Origin: Mycobacterium sp. IS-1742
GTDB lineage: Bacteria; Actinomycetota; Actinomycetes; Mycobacteriales; Mycobacteriaceae
Direction of reading: 5' to 3'
Assembly (NCBI RefSeq): GCF_001500125.1
Contig: NZ_LQIV01000042.1
Span: 124,001 to 188,000, forward strand
DNA length: 64,000 nucleotides
Shown piece by piece: positions 60,048-64,000 of this stretch. The position numbers were made by a program, and so were the translations under genes. Under the pieces are notes generated by a model. The model searched no databases. It saw nothing but the letters and a program-made list of their open reading frames with translations, and was not told where the DNA came from. Positions within the stretch are counted from its first letter, which is position 1. The number at the start of each line of letters is the position of its first letter.

Positions 60048-61262
60048 ATGGCAATCAACCTGGAACTGCCGAAGAAGCTGCACGCCGTCATCGAGAAGGC
60101 CCATCAGGGGGCCGCGGAGATGTTGCGGCCGATCTCACGCAAGTACGACCTGCGAGAACACGAGTACCCGGTCGAGCTGGACACGCTCGCCACGCTGTTC
60201 GAGGGCATCTCTGAAGCCAACACCATCTCGTTCGCGGGCGCCGAGGCGTTCCGCGACGCCGAGGACGGTCCAAAGGGAAACGTCAACGGCGGCAACATGT
60301 CCGCGGTCCTCAACGTCACCGAGATCAGCTGGGGCGACGTCGGTCTGATGCTGTCGGTGCCCCGGCAGGGCCTGGGCAACGCGGCGATCTCCGGGGTCGC
60401 GACCGATGAACAGCTCGACCGGCTCGGCAAGGGTGTGTGGGCCGCCATGGCCATCACCGAGCCGGGCTTCGGTTCCGATTCCGCGGCGGTGTCGACGACG
60501 GCCCGCCTCGACGGCGACGAGTACGTGATCAACGGCGAGAAGATCTTCGTCACCGCCGGCTCGCGCGCCAGCCACATCGTCGTGTGGGCCACGCTGGACA
60601 AGTCGCTGGGGCGCGCGGCGATCAAATCGTTCATCGTGCCGCGCGACCACCCCGGCGTGACCGTCGAGCGACTCGAGGACAAGCTCGGCATCAAGGCCTC
60701 CGACACCGCGGTCATCCGCTTCGACAACGCCCGCATCCCGAAGGACAACCTCCTCGGGGACCCCGAGATCCACGTCGAGAAGGGTTTCGCCGGGGTCATG
60801 GAGACCTTCGACAACACCCGGCCGGTGGTGGCGGGTATGGCCGTCGGCATCGGGCGCGCCGCGCTCGAGGAGCTGCGCAAGATCCTCACCGACGCCGGCG
60901 TCGAGATCTCCTACGACAAGCCCGCACACGCCCAGAGCGCGGCCGCGGCCGAATTCCTTCGGCTGGAGGCCGATTGGGAGGCCGGCTACCTGCTGACCGT
61001 GCGCTCGGCCTGGCAGGCCGACAACGCGATCCCGAACTCGAAGGAAGCGTCGATGGCCAAGGCCAAGGCCGCCCGGGTGGGTAGTGACGTCACCCTGAAG
61101 GTGGTCGAATTGGCCGGCACCGCAGGGTATTCCGAAGAATCCCTGCTGGAGAAGTGGGCGCGCGACAGCAAGATCCTCGACATCTTCGAGGGCACCCAGC
61201 AGATCCAGCAACTCGTGGTGGCCCGCCGCCTGCTCGGCCTGACCTCGGCACAGTTGAAGTAG
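60048..61262 (+). CDS. fadE23: Acyl-CoA dehydrogenase FadE23
   Basis: A 404-residue acyl-CoA dehydrogenase matching Rv3140. Signature 1 is MAITEPGFGSDSAAV and the C-terminal catalytic string is LDIFEGTQQIQQLVVARRL, whose FEG carries the MCAD-type Glu base. It thus should supply catalysis in a complex with FadE24. It ends 4 bp before the convergent DyP gene. The FAD and substrate parts are complete. Confidence 0.94.
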   Translation: MAINLELPKKLHAVIEKAHQGAAEMLRPISRKYDLREHEYPVELDTLATLFEGISEANTISFAGAEAFRDAEDGPKGNVNGGNMSAVLNVTEISWGDVGLMLSVPRQGLGNAAISGVATDEQLDRLGKGVWAAMAITEPGFGSDSAAVSTTARLDGDEYVINGEKIFVTAGSRASHIVVWATLDKSLGRAAIKSFIVPRDHPGVTVERLEDKLGIKASDTAVIRFDNARIPKDNLLGDPEIHVEKGFAGVMETFDNTRPVVAGMAVGIGRAALEELRKILTDAGVEISYDKPAHAQSAAAAEFLRLEADWEAGYLLTVRSAWQADNAIPNSKEASMAKAKAARVGSDVTLKVVELAGTAGYSEESLLEKWARDSKILDIFEGTQQIQQLVVARRLLGLTSAQLK

Positions 61263-61266
61263 CCGT

Positions 61267-62436
61267 TCACATCTCGAACAGCTGCTGACCCAGGTACCCC
61301 CCTTCGCGCACACCCGGGAGGATCGCGAACACCGCCGACCCGATCGGAGTGATCCACGGGTTGAGCGCATCGGCGTCGGACAGGCGCTGTTGAGCCGGTA
61401 CGAACTGTGAGGCCGGATCACGCTGGTAGGCCAGAAACAGCAGTCCGCTGTCGGAGATCTCACCGTCCGATGGCGTGTCGTCGTAGTTGTACGGGCGGCG
61501 GAGGAACTGTTCGCCCGCCGAGCGATGTCGGGCGAGCGCGATGTGCGAGTTCTCCGGGATCACGGGGATTCCGTTGACCGCTGCGGTGAAATCGGGTTCG
61601 TCGTGCTCGCGCGAACCGGTCAGCGGCGCGCCGTCGCGGAGTCTGCGGCCGACGAACATCTCCTTGGAGTGCCGGTCCACCTCGTCCCAGGTGTCCATCT
61701 GGGCGCGGATCCGCCGCAGCACCAAGACCGTGCCGCCCGCGAACCACGGTTGGTCCCCGCCCGACGACCACACGTGATCGTCCAGGGCGGCGTCGTCGAG
61801 GGTGACCGTCCCGTCCACCTGGCCCATGACGTTGCGCATCGACGAACCCGCCGGGTTGCGGTGACCGCGCTGAATCCAGCGGATGGTGGTCATCGTGCGC
61901 ACGTTCTTGGTGAGCACCCGGCAGGCGTGGCTGATCGTGAGGAGGTTGTCAGCGCACAGCTGCACCAGCAATTGACCGCCACACCAGCGCGATTCGAGAC
62001 GGTCCACGGCGAAGTGCGGCAGCGGCCTCAGCGCGGTGGGCCGATACGCGCTCAGCCCCACGGTGTCGAACAGGTCCGGGCCGTAGCCGACCGTGACGGT
62101 GAGCCTTGCCGGGTCGGCGGCGAGTTCGGGTTCGGTGTCGGCGAGCGCAGGAAGCCCCTGGGTCAGACGCGCGACGTCCTCGCTCCACAACCTCATGATC
62201 GACCGCAGCGTCGTACGGTCGGCATGACCGGGGCGCAGGTCCAGCGCGATCAGCGTCGTGTAAGCCTGCGGGCGCGTGGCGATACCGGCCTGGTGCACGC
62301 CGTGAAACGGCTCCGTGGCGACGGCAGGCGGCCGCAGACCGCGGGCGCCCGCCGTCGCGGTGAACCCCACCCCGGCGATGCCCGCGGCCGCCCGTCCGGC
62401 GCCGAGCAGCGTGCGCCTGCTGATCCGGTCACCCAT
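61267..62436 (-). CDS. Tat-exported DyP-type peroxidase (EfeB-like)
   Basis: A 389-residue haem peroxidase read from ATG at 62436. The Tat signal is ISRRTLLGAGRAAAGIAGVG. The catalytic motif is NVMGQVDGTVTLDD with Asp208 (GxxDG kept) and the haem ligand is probably His298 in PENSHIALARH. This is the exported EfeB/DyP-A type, which can take iron from haem or oxidise dyes. It follows a copper-chaperone gene with an 8-bp overlap, and a PepSY gene before that; the substrate is unknown. Confidence 0.92.
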   Translation of the reverse strand: MGDRISRRTLLGAGRAAAGIAGVGFTATAGARGLRPPAVATEPFHGVHQAGIATRPQAYTTLIALDLRPGHADRTTLRSIMRLWSEDVARLTQGLPALADTEPELAADPARLTVTVGYGPDLFDTVGLSAYRPTALRPLPHFAVDRLESRWCGGQLLVQLCADNLLTISHACRVLTKNVRTMTTIRWIQRGHRNPAGSSMRNVMGQVDGTVTLDDAALDDHVWSSGGDQPWFAGGTVLVLRRIRAQMDTWDEVDRHSKEMFVGRRLRDGAPLTGSREHDEPDFTAAVNGIPVIPENSHIALARHRSAGEQFLRRPYNYDDTPSDGEISDSGLLFLAYQRDPASQFVPAQQRLSDADALNPWITPIGSAVFAILPGVREGGYLGQQLFEM

Positions 62437-62911
62437 GGTGGCCCCTGCCGTAATGTTCCTCGGCACCGGGGAACTCGCGAACCTGAGCGGTGATCGGCAG
62501 TGTCGAACCGTCGGCGAACGTCGCGGTGATGTCGACGTCCGATCCGGGCGTCAGCGGCGCAGTCAGGTCCATCAGCATCAGGTGGTCCCCGCCGGGCGCC
62601 AGATGGATGTCCGCGCGGGCGGGCAGGGTGATTCCACCCTGCTTCGGTTGCATCGACGGCACGTCGCCGCCGCGGACCACCTCGTGCAACTCGACGCGCC
62701 CGGCCGCCGAGGTGCTCGCCGAGGTCATGCGCACCTCCCGGTCGGCGTCGTTGCTCAATTGCGCGAACGCGGCGGTCATCCCGCCATCGGCCGCTTTCAC
62801 CCAGGCGTCGTGCACGCGCACGGCCGCGGCATCCGTCGCGGGTTGCCCAGCACCCGAACACCCGGCGAGCACGGCGGCGACGAGTGTCCACGCCACGAGC
62901 GCCGCCCTCAT
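62429..62911 (-). CDS. PCuAC-type copper-binding lipoprotein
   Basis: A 160-residue lipoprotein with signal and lipobox VLAGCSGAG (Cys18). The PCu(A)C motif is complete: HEVVRGGDVPSMQ and HLMLMDL give His, Met, His, Met in the usual H-x10-M...H-x-M spacing, binding Cu(I). Such proteins deliver copper to cytochrome oxidase. Its end overlaps the DyP start by 8 bp and its start overlaps the PepSY stop by 4 bp, so it belongs to one operon with them. Confidence 0.92.
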   Translation of the reverse strand: MRAALVAWTLVAAVLAGCSGAGQPATDAAAVRVHDAWVKAADGGMTAAFAQLSNDADREVRMTSASTSAAGRVELHEVVRGGDVPSMQPKQGGITLPARADIHLAPGGDHLMLMDLTAPLTPGSDVDITATFADGSTLPITAQVREFPGAEEHYGRGHHG

Positions 62912-64000
62912 CGCGAACCTCCGCCGGCGTTGCGCCGCTGCGCGAATCCGATCGCGGCGTCGACGGCGACAAAGGCGAGCAGGCTGAGCCCGAGCAACGG
63001 GACGAACCATCCGACCGCCACGGCAGCACACACCAGCACCACCACCGCCGCGGGCGAGACGCCGCGCAGCACACCACGTGTGGGCGGTCGTCCGGCCGTC
63101 CCGCCGCCGCGGGTGGGTCGCCTGCGCCACCACATCAGGTAACCGCGCACGATGACCGTCACCAGCGCGGCCGCCAGCACCGCCAGGCCCACCTGGCTGA
63201 CCAGACCGAACAGCAGACCCATGTGCAGCTGGATCCCCCAGGCGGACAGCTTCGCGGCCAGCGGCCAGTCGGCGAACCACGAGGTGTCGGTCACCTGCCC
63301 GGTCGATCCGTCGACGGCGACGGCGTTGGTCGACATCACCCACGGCTCGCGGGTCTGGGCGACCGTGAACGCGGTGTCGGCGCCCGCCGGGATCGACACC
63401 TCCACGTGGCCTGCGACACCGGCGTCCCGGGCCACGCGCAGCACGCGGTCCACCTCGTCGACCCGCGGCGCATCGCCGCCGGGAGTGACGTGGCCGTCGT
63501 GGTGCCCATGCCCCGGCGCGCCGACGGCCGTCGACACCGTCGGCGTGGTCCACGACAGCGCTGTCCGCAGTGCGGCGATGTTGTCACCGGCGTAATGCGA
63601 CCAGGTCAGTCCGGTCGCGGACAGGAACAGTAGGCCGGCGGCGATCCACAGGCCCACGGCACCGTGCCAGTGGAGTGTGCGGGTGCGGCCCCGCGCCGCG
63701 CGGTCGACGGTGAGCAACCGCCTCCCGCGCCGGCCCCTGGCCCACCACAGGCCCACGCCCGCCAGCGTGATCACCCACAACCACGAGGCGGCCAGTTCGC
63801 TGTACACCCGTCCCGGTTCGCCCAGGTGCAGGCTGCGGTGCAACTGGTCGATCCAGGTGCGGACCGGCAGTGCGCCGCTGCTGCCGTAGACGGGGAGGTC
63901 ACCGATCGGCTGCGCGGTCGCCGGGTCGACGAACACCGCGCGGCGCTCGGATTCACCGAGTGCGGGGTCGTCGAACAGGACACGCGTGGTCTCACCCGAT
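62908..64000 (-). CDS. PepSY-TM membrane protein, N-terminus outside the window
   Basis: The C-terminal 364 residues of a PepSY-TM family protein; the gene continues past the right edge. It has helices around LAASWLWVITLAGVGLWWAR, LHWHGAVGLWIAAGLLFLSA (with HWH), LGLVSQVGLAVLAAALVTV and VVVLVCAAVAVGWFVPLLGL. A His-rich loop PGHGHHDGHV lies outside and could bind a metal such as copper. It leads the operon with PCuAC and DyP, suggesting periplasmic copper or haem-iron handling. The stop overlaps the PCuAC start. Confidence 0.85.
   Translation of the reverse strand, partial: SGETTRVLFDDPALGESERRAVFVDPATAQPIGDLPVYGSSGALPVRTWIDQLHRSLHLGEPGRVYSELAASWLWVITLAGVGLWWARGRRGRRLLTVDRAARGRTRTLHWHGAVGLWIAAGLLFLSATGLTWSHYAGDNIAALRTALSWTTPTVSTAVGAPGHGHHDGHVTPGGDAPRVDEVDRVLRVARDAGVAGHVEVSIPAGADTAFTVAQTREPWVMSTNAVAVDGSTGQVTDTSWFADWPLAAKLSAWGIQLHMGLLFGLVSQVGLAVLAAALVTVIVRGYLMWWRRRPTRGGGTAGRPPTRGVLRGVSPAAVVVLVCAAVAVGWFVPLLGLSLLAFVAVDAAIGFAQRRNAGGGSR

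Overview
The window is GC-rich actinobacterial DNA, almost certainly from a fast-growing environmental mycobacterium (Mycolicibacterium-type). The evidence is a tmRNA whose tag reads ADTNQRDYALAA, the conserved order smpB-ftsX-ftsE-(proline/threonine-rich membrane protein)-mscS-prfB-fprA, a hisN-(SDR)-fadE24-fadE23 block, a mycobactin acyltransferase (MbtK-like), PE-PPE and DUF1906 secreted proteins, haemophore-like secreted proteins and a DUF222/HNH (13E12-type) protein. The species cannot be named from the sequence alone.

Layout. 0-4.5 kb: two tandem TetR regulators of the gamma-butyrolactone-receptor type, a PAS protein and a two-gene acyl-CoA dehydrogenase operon. 4.5-12.3 kb: a small-molecule kinase, an MscS-like membrane protein, an operon-like run PE-PPE hydrolase / AraC regulator / VOC protein / short UvrA, a mini HTH gene, and a decayed F420-type oxidoreductase. 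12.5-15.4 kb: a three-gene cluster built on a DyP peroxidase. 15.4-20.3 kb: a channel-like protein, secreted proteins, a TetR-controlled operon of ferritin-like di-iron protein + ferredoxin + ferredoxin reductase, and tRNA-Ala. 20.3-27.6 kb: MFS transporter, phosphoglucomutase, two fluoride channels with a triple PII-like protein, MbtK and a stand-alone proteasome-like peptidase. 27.6-33.7 kb: P450, YwaF-type membrane protein, secreted proteins, an ABC transporter and a DUF1906 protein. 33.7-38.6 kb: a cell-envelope cluster (beta-lactamase-like lipoprotein, resuscitation-promoting factor, Lnt paralogue). 38.7-42.4 kb: CREST hydrolase, alcohol dehydrogenase, acyl-ACP thioesterase, an unknown Zn/wHTH protein and a RibD-type reductase. 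42.5-45.2 kb: an accessory stretch of secreted and unknown proteins lying against the 3' end of tmRNA. 45.2-58.5 kb: tmRNA, a c-di-GMP enzyme and the conserved smpB-to-hisN core. 58.5-64 kb: fadE24-fadE23, then an exported DyP peroxidase / PCuAC copper chaperone / PepSY operon running off the edge.

The most unusual object is the RpfB-like protein at 35432-37066. Its cytoplasmic N-terminus is the N-terminal part of an IS1182/IS5-type transposase, with the expected catalytic Asp replaced by Arg, and it precedes a membrane anchor and an intact DUF348/G5/Rpf exterior. Other candidates for undescribed systems are the di-iron/ferredoxin/reductase operon (18.5-19.4 kb plus reductase), the DyP trio (12.5-15.4 kb) and the CrcB-CrcB-triple DUF190 operon (23.3-25.0 kb).

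All identifications rest on reading motifs by eye. No database search was run, so names given for family members are recognition from memory and exact start codons are judgements.
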